From Ailanthus altissimus (taxonomy: Eukaryota; Streptophyta; Magnoliopsida; Sapindales; Simaroubaceae): a DNA stretch of 64,000 nucleotides. The stretch is taken from assembly GCA_946807835.1 (NCBI GenBank), contig OX327699.1, forward strand, positions 23,176,014 to 23,240,013. Direction: 5' to 3'. Positions 1-11,960 of the stretch are shown here, piece after piece. A program made the position numbers and the translations under genes. A model generated the notes under the pieces. That model saw nothing but the letters and a program-made list of their open reading frames with translations. It had not been told where the DNA came from and did not search any database. Position 1 is the stretch's first letter. Every line of letters starts with the position of its first letter.

Positions 1-789
1 TTCGTGACAGTCGAATTACAATTTTCCACGTGTTTCTTGTAGAACTATTTCCAACTATAAACCACATATTTCAGTTTCTCTGCCCTCCGTCGTTTTGCTC
101 CTTAATTTATACCCCATCAACAAGCAAACTTGCTAAGTGGTTATGGCGTGTGCTTTTCATACGATTAAATATTTGTATGTGCTCTTGAAGAGTAGGTTCA
201 TTAAGTTGTTTCGTAAGGTGATATTGGTTTCTCTTGGCCAAGTTATTATGTCTCCTTACAATGAACTTCAATGGTAGGCAAATGATGGTAGCGTGAGGTG
301 AGAAAATGTTTATTCCTGGGCCGTCCCAAATTTACTACCTTAACAAGCCTTATATTTTAGGGGGAGTTTTAATTTATAGACTTCAAAGTTTTTATGTTGA
401 CGGAAAGTTTTTTTTTTATTTTAAAAAAATCTAAAATATCCTATTTACTATTGTTTGCTTTTTATTTTAATAGAAGGAAGAACAAAATAGTACTTTAACA
501 TATAAAGAATTATGGAAACAAGCAAACTGTTTAATCAAATCTAATAAAACTAACTTTAACCGAGGCTTGATATTAAAAATATAATAAAACTAATAAAAAT
601 GCATAAGAGTTTTATTTTAATATAATCAAAAATATTATTGGCAAGATTTCATCAAAATTCTTTAATTTAATTAAAAGTTTTTCATTATTTGAACATTAAA
701 ATTTATCAAAACCCTTCAATTCATTTTCAGACCCTATCTACGACACCACCCGCACCACTAAAGGAACCATAAACTTTAAGACCCTTACT
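1..789. other. AT-rich sequence without a recognisable gene
   Basis: No open frame with protein-like composition, no RNA gene and no clear repeat border was seen. The stretch lies upstream of the decayed left LTR of the old Copia element and may include more of that LTR or the flanking host DNA; the border could not be placed. Confidence 0.4.
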
Positions 790-1298
790 TTATTTTTTAT
801 ACTAAAATAAATTGACTTTTATTTTAATAGAAATTAGAGTTAGTAGATACGAAATAACTCATATATAAAATTTTGTAAATTCTTTAAATTGAAATCAAGC
901 ATTAAGAGAGATTTTAAGAAATAGAAGAACTGGGTAGACACTAAGTGTTTGTGTGTGCTAAGGTAAAACTATTATTTAAGTGCTTATTATTCGTGGTAGA
1001 ATAAGGGTACACTAAACATTAAATCATTTTAAAGGTTTTTCATTGGATATTTCTTATAAAATCTCTAGGGAGTTAATAAGAGAGGTTAGAATTTTTAAAT
1101 CCACCGTGGACGTTGGTAATTGGCCGAACCACATAAATGATTGTGTTATACTATTTATTATCTACTTTGAATTCTTGCTATTTTTGCCTGATATACATGT
1201 TATTCTGCTGCGCAAAGAGGTTAAGGGTTCAAGGTTGAACTTGGTAGGGTTCTTTGCTTTAATCTCATCTCACGGAAAGAATGATGATTCCTTTAACA
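790..1298 (+). repeat. Left LTR remnant of element A
   Basis: Aligns by eye to about 12660-13176 through many shared blocks, for example the run reading 'aaaatctctagggagtta' near 1058 and 12938. It ends in ...AACA just before a degraded initiator-Met primer site. Its 5' limit is a guess, because the similarity fades upstream of about 790. Confidence 0.6.
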
Positions 1299-1301
1299 AA
1301 C

Positions 1302-1313
1302 TAGTATCAGATC
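1302..1313 (+). promoter_or_regulatory. Degraded tRNA-iMet primer-binding site of element A
   Basis: TAGTATCAGATC three bases after the LTR end resembles the usual Copia primer site TGGTATCAGAGC, with two mismatches. It fixes the element's orientation as plus. Confidence 0.55.
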
Positions 1314-1385
1314 TAAGGTTCGATAATACACACATGGAGTATTTAAACCATAGCTGCAATTAAGTAAGAAATAAAGAAGTTCAAT

Positions 1386-1686
1386 GAGATGAATGATTTC
1401 AATCTTTTAAGGAAAAAGGTTAGGGCTATACTAGTGAAAGAAGAGCTAGACTCAGCCTTGGAGGAAACCAGTACCTCAACTAGCAAAGAGATGACAACTT
1501 GAAAATCTGGGCAGAAAAATTAGGAAATGGTTCAGAAAAAGGCTCACAACACTATAATCTTAATGTTGAGCGACGAAGTATTAAGGGAGGTTAATGATAA
1601 AGAAACCGTTTTGGGGATATAAAAGAGACTCGATGCACTATACATGAATAAGTCTCTTGCAAATAGACTTCTTGCGAAGAAGAAAC
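1386..1686 (+). pseudogene. gag fragment of element A, 5' part
   Basis: The plus-strand translation gives a decayed Copia gag (UBN2-type): a stretch reading VRAILVKEELDSALEE, then LSDEVLREVNDKET, then KRLDALYMNKSLANRLLAKKK. Several in-frame stops are present. The frame continues exactly at 11248, after removal of element B and one copy of its target duplication, with LYQLTMHNGSSLKAHID. It is therefore one gag gene broken by the insertion. Confidence 0.75.
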
Positions 1687-4176
1687 TGTTGGGTGTTTAT
1701 CATAGAGTGTGTGATTATACGAGTGTGTGCGTAATTTCAAAAAATTACTATATGCGAAGCGGAAGCATGTTACAAAATTCACCCATTTTAACAAATTCAA
1801 CATATATCACATATATGCATAAGTATAACAATTATACAATTATGAACATGATGAACAACATATATCACATATATGAACAAGTATAACAATTATACAAATA
1901 TAAACATGTTGAACAATATTGTATTATAACACATAATGTAAACTACTCACCTAATGAAGGTAGCTTTACAAAATCTTCAAGTTCTTCAATAATCCATGTG
2001 AAGAGCTCACCTTGAAGTATATGTTGAACAATTCTAGTCCATAACTTTTGGTGGGATTAAGGAGCTAGAATGGTAGCTTAGTGTTTAAAATTTTCAGCAC
2101 TTGTATTCAAACTCTTTTGAATACAATTTTTGTTTCTTAAATGGAGATAGTAAATATTTTCTATACAACTCTTGTATAAATTAAAAATCTTTAACATACA
2201 ACTCTTGTATATTAATCTTAGAAACAATTTCTACATGATAATTATTTTGAACAACTCTTTGTAAAATAATTATCATTTTCTCCATTTACATATCATTCAT
2301 TTTGGCCATCCATTAAAGAAGGAGATGAAGAGAAGTTTGTTTATTTTTCAACACTTGAAAGAATAAAACTCAAAGAACTCTCTCTTACCTCTCTTCCTTG
2401 CCATTGCCAAATTCTTCTCCCAAAATTGAATGAATGAATGAATGAATTCAATTGTTTTGCCAAAATTCATTTTTGTTTATTCAACACTTTGATTAAACAA
2501 AATAAACAAAATGAAGTGCTCCACCAATTTTATTGTTGGTCTCCCATTTAGAATTAATTAAACCAAGCACTAGAATAATGGCCACCAAAATTAATCTTTA
2601 CCTAACAATTATAATTACTTTAATTATAATGGGTAATTAAATGGCCAACATCTAGGCCACTCATTGTATTAAAATACAATGCCATGATCTATATGTATTA
2701 TAATATTATCTAATAATATAATAATAATATATGATTTAATTATTCAAAACAATTTTGAATAATTACTTTTTACCTTACTAATTTTTACTACCATAGTTAA
2801 ATGGTAAAAAGGTAAAATCAAATCATGGAACAAATTTTGTCATTTGTCAATATTCTATTAATTAACAACCCTTGTTAATTAATTAAGTGATGTACTTAAC
2901 AATTAAGTCTTGACAAATGTATAATCCGAGGGATCCCTAAATAATCGTTCTCTTTTACTGAAATTTATTGGATCGAACTATTCAATCCAATCCGCTACCC
3001 CAGTGCACAACGAGTATACTTCATATTGTGAGACTCTCTAGGTCCACACCTAATTTGTCATATAGAGCTCCTCCATACGTCCGTGAACAATGTCCCACAC
3101 ACACGTTACGGATATTACAAATTAGCATGTTAGACCATACAAGTTGAGGTTATTACATATTCGTATAATCCTTCCACCATTTATATCCTTGAAGAGCAGA
3201 GATATAGATCATCACCGTCAAATCTCTATTTGCTCAACCACGAACTTATCTCCAGATTTATATTTCATAAAATAATATCCACAAACACTTTTGTGATATT
3301 GTTTATTCCTCCGGAATATCTTTTCCGAGGTTTATGCTTGCGGCCATAAGACTTTCTGAAATACAATCTCAGAGCATTAGGATATACAACCCACTCATAT
3401 GAGCTGATGGATCCCATATCTACGCACACCGAACTCCATGAGCATCGGACCATACCCAACGACACCCAGCGGTCAGACCATGAAAGGTTTCTGACATGTG
3501 TGGAACCAAAGCATGGTGGATCACTCACAAGCCCACCGTGGCACTCAGGTCAAAGGACCACAAATACTACTCAACTCGGAAGACCTTCCATTGACGGCTT
3601 TATGAGATGTCTATTGGATGTCTTCGTGAGTCTGTTCAATATCCAGTCCTTACTGAATACCTGCATCTCTATACGAGCTTCCTACTAAGCTCATGGTTTG
3701 CTAAGACTAACCATCTGGACTATCCAGATATAGACATACACTAATCTATAATAATGGGTTTCACCGATAGACCCGCATCGATGAAATTAGATCAGGAACA
3801 TTGTGTTTGAGAACATACTTGCATAATGACATTTCTTAGCACCATCTGCAACTCATTGCAGCTATATCATTACTAATATATTCTCAGGTCATTGTCCCAT
3901 TTCAGACAAGGCTCTAACTCATTAGATTTTGCTAACTCTTAGTACCACTAACTCTTAGTGTTTATAACTATTAGCGTTGCTAACTCTTAGCCCTGGTCTA
4001 AACTCTTTTAGACCAAATCCGAACTCCTTCAGATCATACAATGTCTAAAACGTTACAAGCATCTTACCATTTAATAAAAAATAATATTAACGATTTTATT
4101 AGAAATAATAATTGTATAAATACAATCACTATATATTTATACATTATGGGATGGCACGTAAGCACAAATCCCAACA
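1687..4176 (-). repeat. 3' LTR of element B (left in the window)
   Basis: It is 2,490 bp and aligns without gaps to 8758-11247 at offset 7071. The five differences I saw lie near 1780, 1973, 2038, 3721 and 4019. Overlapping small open frames on both strands (about 3265-3688) are repeated in the other LTR; I treat them as chance. Confidence 0.95.
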
Positions 4177-4186
4177 ACTCCCACTT
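4177..4186 (-). promoter_or_regulatory. Polypurine tract of element B
   Basis: The minus strand reads AAGTGGGAGT directly before the TGTTGGG start of the 3' LTR, the expected plus-strand DNA priming site of a Copia element. Confidence 0.8.
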
Positions 4187-5500
4187 GATCTAGTGCCATT
4201 CAGGATGGTATTTCATATCCATTGACTCTATGTGTTTCTCAAACACTTTTGTGAGTTAAGGCTTTAGAAAACGGGTCCGCTATAATCTGTAAGGATGTTT
4301 TCCTAGATTATCTTATACATCTCAATTAGCCAAGATATATTTAATTATAAGGTATCTCGGCTTAAGCAGTTACCCCGTTAACGTTGCATTATAATGTCAT
4401 AGAATTCATTAAGCTTAGAACATATTCTGAGCTCTGCAACTAACTTGAATATCCACAAGAATTCCTTTGCAGGCTTCTCAAGCTGCAACAAATTCTATCT
4501 TTACAGTAGAATCAAATGTGGACATTTAAAAAATTGCACTTATGCTACAAAGTTTTGGTACCGTTGAGAAGAAGTACGTAATCAGATGTAGACTCTCTAT
4601 CATCTGGATCAGATTAGAAGTCTGATTATACGTATCCTCTCATTTGTAAGCAACTTTCTCCATAAATTAGAAACTTGTCCTTTATACCTCTCAGGTATAA
4701 CTTGGATATATTTCACGACTATCCAATAGTCGTTACCTAGAGTAAACTGATGCCGGCTCATAACACTTACAGCCATCATAATATAGGTCTCGTACATAAC
4801 ATGATATACATCAAGCTACCTTTGGTTGATGTATATTAAATGTTAGACACTCTAACCTTTTCATTTTCTTCTTGAGGACACTTCCTCTCAGAAAGATGAA
4901 CTCCATGTCTAAAAGATACATTAACTATTTCACAGTTATTAAAAATGTACCTTTTCAGGACTTAGTCTATGTACGAAGATTTGGAGAGTCTTATCTACTT
5001 CCTATCTTTATCTGTATAACGCCTTATACCCAGTATAGAGGAAGCATCTACCAAATCTTTTATGAAGATGTTCTTACCCAGTTAACTCTTAACTGACTGA
5101 CTTGCAACATACCATTGTCTTTATCTGTGACAATGAGAATGTTTTTATATATAGAGAATTAGAAAGATAATTCATGCTCCCACTACCTTTTCTAAACACA
5201 CATGCTCTCTCTTCATTCTTAATCAAATTAGATTATTTGATTATCTCATCAAAATGAAGAGTTTAGCATACTACAATATCCAATATAAATTTGAATTAAC
5301 TTTAGCATGTTTATTAGTGAAAGGTTTCCTCATAATCGATCTCAGACCGTTGAGGGTAACCTTTTACGTCAATGGGGCTTTTAAAGATTCTTACCTACTT
5401 TTGGGCCCACACTTTCGTGCGTAAACTCTTTTACAACCAATAAGAACAATTCTTATATAAATTATAACCAAGTTCTAAACTTGATTTTCATGCTAAAAGT
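4187..5500 (-). pseudogene. Decayed Copia RNase H and reverse transcriptase of element B
   Basis: Minus-strand fragments match the 3' end of a Copia polyprotein. In element order these are DYEETFH near 5340 (for the family's YEETFSPV), HGVHLSERKCPQEEN near 4880, AVSVMSRHQFTLGNDYW near 4760 (family pattern SVMSRYQSNPGxxHW), and ADPFSKALTHKSV with the C-terminus near 4260. They are in different frames and separated by stops, so no polyprotein can be made. The decay contrasts with the near-identical LTRs. Confidence 0.75.
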
Positions 5501-7640
5501 TAATTTTGAATTTTTCTGGCATATTGTCAATTTCCTTAAACGATATCTAATATCGTTTAATTATAAGTCATAAGATTCTTTTTCTTCAACTAAGAAAAAT
5601 ATTAAAAACACCTTTTAGATATCTAATATACCTAACAGGTAGTCTTCATATCCTTATATGACCTACGGTAAAGTGTGTTAAAGGTATTTAACTCAATTGA
5701 TCTTTAAGTTCCATTTTTGATTCATAGAACTGATATCTCGTAGAACATTTGGGATATCCTTTGAACCGATACTTATACCCCTTTTGGGTCTAAGTATATA
5801 CTATTACACAACCCTTATGCAAGTAGAATAACTCCAAATCTTAACATACTTAAGATTCTCTTTCCTTCTAGTCCATATCTCATATGTAGTAGAAGGAACA
5901 ATTTACAATGGAACCTTATTCAATAGATGAGTAACAGTTTCTAGAGCATAACCCTTTAGATATCTTAAAAGATCGGTAAAGCTTAATATCGATCGAACTA
6001 TATCTAATAAAGTCCGATTTCTCTATACTTCAAAACATATTTATGTTAAGGAGTATTTAGAGAACTATATTGAGCTAGAATCTCATTTTTCTTTTAAATA
6101 ATTCGTGAATTTACTGCTTATGTATAAACAGCCTCGATCTAATCAAAAGTGTTTAACATACTTCTTCTAGTCGATATTCTTTGAACACTTCAAAATTATC
6201 GACCTATATTTTTCTAGAAACACATGTCTGTATCGTGACAAATCACGATAAAGATATCGAAGTATTGAAACTTATCAATGGCAGTATGATTCATTAGATC
6301 ATATACATCGCTATGTATTAGTTCTAATAAACCAGTGGCTTGATGTCTAACACCAATAAAAAATTATTTAGTCAACTTCCCTTGAATACGAGATTCATAA
6401 ACTGGTCAAGGTTCTATGGTCAGATCAAATATTTGACCATCCTTAACCAGACGGGGTAGTCATCTTATGGCTATTTGACCTAATTACTTATGCCACAATT
6501 CGTTATTATTCAAAGTTTCCGAACTATTATTAGTTCTGTTCACCTAGACATTTTTATGCATTACTCGTTGTATGTCATATATAAAGGCCATTTAATTGAC
6601 TGACATTCAGTTAACAAAATATTATTGTTATCATATAAACATAAAGAACTATTCTTAATGTATGTATGATAATCCTCTCTGTCTAACAGAGAGCGACATA
6701 TTTTGCCTTATTATTCATGGCATAAAATAATAACAATACAACATAAGGCTTTTACTAGAATGGAGAAGTGACTTAAAAGTCCTAACAGCTACCACGTATA
6801 GGTAATCTCTATTTCCTACGTGTAGTTGTACTTCTCATTTTATCCTTTTTTTTTAGAGTATTCCTTAAATTATGCAACATCTTGCATATGTGAGAATGAT
6901 AGGCGATATCCCATATCCCTATGCCTTTACACATCGTTTGCATATGAAATGTCATTTATTGGTAAACAGGTATCTAAGAGTTTTATCTTTTCTAAGTTAA
7001 GGTTCTTTGAATAATAACTCTTATTATTAAAACCTTACTTATAATGGAAACACTTTCCATTGCATAACATTCTCTATATTTGTCATAGATATATAAAATA
7101 AAATTCAGATGAAGCATTATACTATTTGTAAATCTCATGTGCATATGCTCACTCTGAAGATCATTAGATAGGTCAGGATATATAATTTGACTTTCAAATT
7201 ATTCTTAATCCTTTTCTGATAATCTACTGTCTCTTCTCAAGAGATATTATCAGAAACACCTCTTGTATTATCTATTGATCTTTTATATATCTATATATTT
7301 CTTTTAATCTAGAACAATTCTTAGATTATAAGCAAGTCTTAATAATTTTTGCTACCTTATAGATTATGTGCTTAATCAAGTATATTAACGGGTTGCTCAT
7401 AGTCTTCTTATCTCTATAAGTTACTTATCTTATCACTATAAGATAAAATTTTGGAGATGTTTAGCAGAATATTTCTAATCGTTAATAAATAACGCTTTAG
7501 ATCATGGATATAAATTTTATATAATTTTTAATCTAAAGACGCCCTCCCACTGCTTTACATAATTCCTTAAATCTCTCAAAAGGAAAAACGACAATTTAAT
7601 CTTTTAAACTGTACAATAGGAAGTAGACCCCATTGGCATT
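5501..7640 (-). pseudogene. Unreadable interior of element B (expected integrase/gag region)
   Basis: By position this should hold integrase, protease and gag. No domain could be recognised with confidence on the minus strand, and no frame longer than about 60 codons exists there. Plus-strand frames are short and AT-rich. It is most likely heavily mutated coding sequence. Confidence 0.4.
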
Positions 7641-7650
7641 TTACTCTAGC

Positions 7651-7940
7651 CGCACACTTTAGCGATCTTGGCCTTTGTAAACCCAAAAGGTAGACAACTC
7701 TTGCCAATTGTATCTCATACAACTCTTATTACTGATCCTAAATACACATTATCCGCACACTTTAGCGATCTAAGATAATTGTATTTCAGATTAACTTGTC
7801 AATCATCAAATATATGTTACCGATACTATCCGCACACTTTAGCGATCTAAGATAGTATTTTCGCATATATTTATCTCATCTCATGTTTTAACCGGCATAA
7901 CCCGAATCACCCCGACCAATCCCTCACACTTTAGCGATCT
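7651..7940 (-). repeat. Four copies of an 18-bp core in element B's leader, at least two within hairpins
   Basis: The plus strand shows the core CGCACACTTTAGCGATCT at 7651, 7754 and 7831, and with two changes at the start (CT for CG) at 7923. Copy 2 is flanked by arms 7741-7753 and 7774-7786 that are near-perfect reverse complements. Copy 3 has the perfect arms ATACTATC/GATAGTAT plus an outer pair ATATATG/CATATAT. The arms differ between copies while the core is constant, so pairing rather than sequence seems to be kept. It lies about 0.8-1.1 kb downstream of the primer-binding site in element orientation. Confidence 0.75.
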
Positions 7941-8059
7941 TAGGAGTGACCGAAATGACCCGTCTAATACCGTATTGACAAGGCAGATCATTGTATAATA
8001 TTATCTCATAATATAATACTTATTCAATCTGATTAAGAGAGATTTAACTTTTAATTATT

Positions 8060-8100
8060 ATTTGATTAATAAATTAATAATAATAATAATAATAATAACT
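8060..8100. repeat. AAT microsatellite in element B
   Basis: About six or seven AAT/TAA units followed by AAC. Simple-sequence DNA within the element's leader. Confidence 0.7.
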
Positions 8101-8383
8101 TTTCGCATCTCATACGAATCTAATTCATAATTAGAAAATTTATTTACGTAAGCACAACTAACCCTCATTAATAGGGCTCTTATTGTGTTTAACAACGTAA
8201 ACAAATTATTTGTAATTTTAATACAATAATATAACACTTATAATTGTATTAAATATTCAATTTGCAAAAATTACAAATACAAGTATTATGTTTGGAATGA
8301 TTAGCATTAGGTTCTAACATTATACAATATTCTGGATTTTTTTTTTTTTTATTTTTTTTTTTACCTCTTTTTTTTTTTTTTTT

Positions 8384-8516
8384 TTTTTGCTGAGCGCCGG
8401 GGCGCTGGGACCTGAGCGCCGCGGCGCTCAAGTCAGAATCTCAGCGCTGTAGCGCCCAGATTTGGGCGCCGCGGCGCTGGACGCGGTAACAGTGTTCCGA
8501 CCCTTCGGACACTGTT
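8384..8516 (-). repeat. GC-rich palindrome cluster in element B's leader
   Basis: After long T runs (8338-8388) come repeated GCGCCGCGGCGCT-like units. One is an 18-bp perfect palindrome, TGAGCGCCGCGGCGCTCA (8413-8430). A separate hairpin follows at 8488-8516, with arms ACAGTGT and ACACTGT plus an inner CCGA/TCGG pair. This is the only GC-rich island in an otherwise very AT-rich element, about 250-370 bp downstream of the primer site in element orientation. Confidence 0.75.
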
Positions 8517-8743
8517 TTTCGCCCCCAATTTTTACTATTTTCTCATGGGCATCATTTCCAAACATCATCATACTTCAATTCTAAACACTAACATGTTCAA
8601 GAATACAATAATATTGTTCATCATCATGCTTAAAATCAAACATCACCATGTTCAAATTTAAACATCATCAAGTTGTTTAAATATACAACATCATCATGTT
8701 AACATATTCAACAACAAGAATAATCACATACTCAATTTAACAT

Positions 8744-8755
8744 GCTCTGATACCA
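8744..8755 (-). promoter_or_regulatory. tRNA-iMet primer-binding site of element B
   Basis: The minus strand reads TGGTATCAGAGC two bases after the CCCAACA end of the 5' LTR, the standard initiator-Met tRNA primer site of plant Copia elements. It decides the element's minus orientation. Confidence 0.9.
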
Positions 8756-8757
8756 TT

Positions 8758-11247
8758 TGTTGGGTGTTTATCATAGAGTGTGTGATTATACGAGTGTGTG
8801 CGTAATTTCAAAAAATTACTATATGCGAAGCGGAAGCATGTTACAAAATACACCCATTTTAACAAATTCAACATATATCACATATATGCATAAGTATAAC
8901 AATTATACAATTATGAACATGATGAACAACATATATCACATATATGAACAAGTATAACAATTATACAAATATAAACATGTTGAACAATATTGTATTATAA
9001 CACATAATGTAAAATACTCACCTAATGAAGGTAGCTTTACAAAATCTTCAAGTTCTTCAATAATCCATGTGAAGAGCTCACCTTGAAGTATATGTTGAAC
9101 AATTCTAGTTCATAACTTTTGGTGGGATTAAGGAGCTAGAATGGTAGCTTAGTGTTTAAAATTTTCAGCACTTGTATTCAAACTCTTTTGAATACAATTT
9201 TTGTTTCTTAAATGGAGATAGTAAATATTTTCTATACAACTCTTGTATAAATTAAAAATCTTTAACATACAACTCTTGTATATTAATCTTAGAAACAATT
9301 TCTACATGATAATTATTTTGAACAACTCTTTGTAAAATAATTATCATTTTCTCCATTTACATATCATTCATTTTGGCCATCCATTAAAGAAGGAGATGAA
9401 GAGAAGTTTGTTTATTTTTCAACACTTGAAAGAATAAAACTCAAAGAACTCTCTCTTACCTCTCTTCCTTGCCATTGCCAAATTCTTCTCCCAAAATTGA
9501 ATGAATGAATGAATGAATTCAATTGTTTTGCCAAAATTCATTTTTGTTTATTCAACACTTTGATTAAACAAAATAAACAAAATGAAGTGCTCCACCAATT
9601 TTATTGTTGGTCTCCCATTTAGAATTAATTAAACCAAGCACTAGAATAATGGCCACCAAAATTAATCTTTACCTAACAATTATAATTACTTTAATTATAA
9701 TGGGTAATTAAATGGCCAACATCTAGGCCACTCATTGTATTAAAATACAATGCCATGATCTATATGTATTATAATATTATCTAATAATATAATAATAATA
9801 TATGATTTAATTATTCAAAACAATTTTGAATAATTACTTTTTACCTTACTAATTTTTACTACCATAGTTAAATGGTAAAAAGGTAAAATCAAATCATGGA
9901 ACAAATTTTGTCATTTGTCAATATTCTATTAATTAACAACCCTTGTTAATTAATTAAGTGATGTACTTAACAATTAAGTCTTGACAAATGTATAATCCGA
10001 GGGATCCCTAAATAATCGTTCTCTTTTACTGAAATTTATTGGATCGAACTATTCAATCCAATCCGCTACCCCAGTGCACAACGAGTATACTTCATATTGT
10101 GAGACTCTCTAGGTCCACACCTAATTTGTCATATAGAGCTCCTCCATACGTCCGTGAACAATGTCCCACACACACGTTACGGATATTACAAATTAGCATG
10201 TTAGACCATACAAGTTGAGGTTATTACATATTCGTATAATCCTTCCACCATTTATATCCTTGAAGAGCAGAGATATAGATCATCACCGTCAAATCTCTAT
10301 TTGCTCAACCACGAACTTATCTCCAGATTTATATTTCATAAAATAATATCCACAAACACTTTTGTGATATTGTTTATTCCTCCGGAATATCTTTTCCGAG
10401 GTTTATGCTTGCGGCCATAAGACTTTCTGAAATACAATCTCAGAGCATTAGGATATACAACCCACTCATATGAGCTGATGGATCCCATATCTACGCACAC
10501 CGAACTCCATGAGCATCGGACCATACCCAACGACACCCAGCGGTCAGACCATGAAAGGTTTCTGACATGTGTGGAACCAAAGCATGGTGGATCACTCACA
10601 AGCCCACCGTGGCACTCAGGTCAAAGGACCACAAATACTACTCAACTCGGAAGACCTTCCATTGACGGCTTTATGAGATGTCTATTGGATGTCTTCGTGA
10701 GTCTGTTCAATATCCAGTCCTTACTGAATACCTGCATCTCTATACGAGCTTCCTACTAAGCTCATGGTTTGCTAAGACTAACCATCTGGACCATCCAGAT
10801 ATAGACATACACTAATCTATAATAATGGGTTTCACCGATAGACCCGCATCGATGAAATTAGATCAGGAACATTGTGTTTGAGAACATACTTGCATAATGA
10901 CATTTCTTAGCACCATCTGCAACTCATTGCAGCTATATCATTACTAATATATTCTCAGGTCATTGTCCCATTTCAGACAAGGCTCTAACTCATTAGATTT
11001 TGCTAACTCTTAGTACCACTAACTCTTAGTGTTTATAACTATTAGCGTTGCTAACTCTTAGCCCTGGTCTAAACTCTTTTAGACCAAATCTGAACTCCTT
11101 CAGATCATACAATGTCTAAAACGTTACAAGCATCTTACCATTTAATAAAAAATAATATTAACGATTTTATTAGAAATAATAATTGTATAAATACAATCAC
11201 TATATATTTATACATTATGGGATGGCACGTAAGCACAAATCCCAACA
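8758..11247 (-). repeat. 5' LTR of element B (right in the window)
   Basis: Same 2,490-bp sequence as 1687-4176. It starts TGTTGGG and ends CCCAACA, followed by the GAAAC target duplication. In element orientation it would carry the promoter. Confidence 0.95.
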
Positions 11248-11960
11248 GAAACTGTATCAGTTAACTATGCATAATGGATCTTCATTGAAAGCCCATATTG
11301 ACTAGTTCAACAAGATCATCATAAGTTTTGAGCAATTGGGCATTAAGATTGAGGATGAAGACAATGCCATAATTATGTTAAGTTTGTTGCCAAAAAGTTA
11401 TGAGAGCTTTGTAGATACGCTGTCGTATGATAAAGAGTCCCTAACGATGAATAATGTCAAGATATCATTGAACTCAAAAGAATTGACAAAGAGATTTGAG
11501 TCCGAAAATGGAGCAGTGTTGCTTGCATAAGGGAATAAGAACAAACAATCAATGAGGAGATCCAAGAAGTATTTCTTTTATAAGGAATGACACTTTGTGA
11601 AGGATTGTCCTAAATCAAAAGGCTAAAGAGAATGTGTTACAATCGGTACTTTTATGGAAGATACCGAAGTTGTAGACATGTTGATAGCCTTAAGGGGAAA
11701 GTATGCTGGTAATTGGATACTAGATTCGGAATGTAACGTCTATATGTGTTTAGACAAATTGATGTTTACCAACTATAAAGTTAAGAGAGGTAAAGCTCTA
11801 ATGGGGAATAACATGACTTGTGAGATCATGAGAGTTAGTGACATAAGGCTGAGGATGCAAGATGGAGAAATTAGAAACTTACATGGTATAAGGCATGTTC
11901 TTAATCTGATGATGAACTTGATATCCCTAAGCTAGCTGGATGAGGAATGGTATATGATTA
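11248..11960 (+). pseudogene. gag 3' part, zinc knuckle and protease start of element A
   Basis: The reading frame resumes after element B with LYQLTMHNGSSLKAHID, then IKIEDEDNAIIMLSLLPKSY and ESFVDTLSYDKESLT (UBN2 gag C-terminus). A degraded CCHC knuckle follows, with a stop inside it (KKYFFYKE then HFVKDCPKSKG). Next is the aspartic-protease start WILDSECNVYMC, where the family has the catalytic D-S-G; here the Gly is replaced by Glu, which should inactivate it. The sequence continues to NLISLS and is then lost. Stops at several places confirm a dead copy. Confidence 0.8.

Larger units (their letters stand above)
1687..11247 (-). mobile_element. Young Ty1/copia element (element B), nested in element A
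   Basis: Complete borders are visible: 2,490-bp LTRs at 1687-4176 and 8758-11247 starting TGTTGGG and ending CCCAACA, flanked by a perfect 5-bp target duplication GAAAC (1682-1686 and 11248-11252). The primer-binding site (TGGTATCAGAGC on the minus strand, 8755-8744) and the polypurine tract (AAGTGGGAGT on the minus strand, 4186-4177) place it on the minus strand. The 4,581-bp interior is coding-dead: only fragments of a Copia polyprotein can be read. The LTRs differ at about five positions, so the insertion is recent. The family is Copia by domain order and by the primer site. Confidence 0.93.

Noticed and set aside
1043..1363. Plus-strand frame of 106 codons
   Set aside because: It lies across the left LTR and primer site of the old element A and has no protein-like pattern.
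3265..3688. Overlapping open frames of 87 and 93 codons on opposite strands, repeated at 10336-10759
   Set aside because: They lie inside the LTRs of element B and are duplicated only because the LTRs are. No domain is recognisable and both strands are open by chance.
7651..7940. CRISPR-like array
   Set aside because: Repeat cores are few, spacing is irregular, and the site is within a plant retrotransposon leader.
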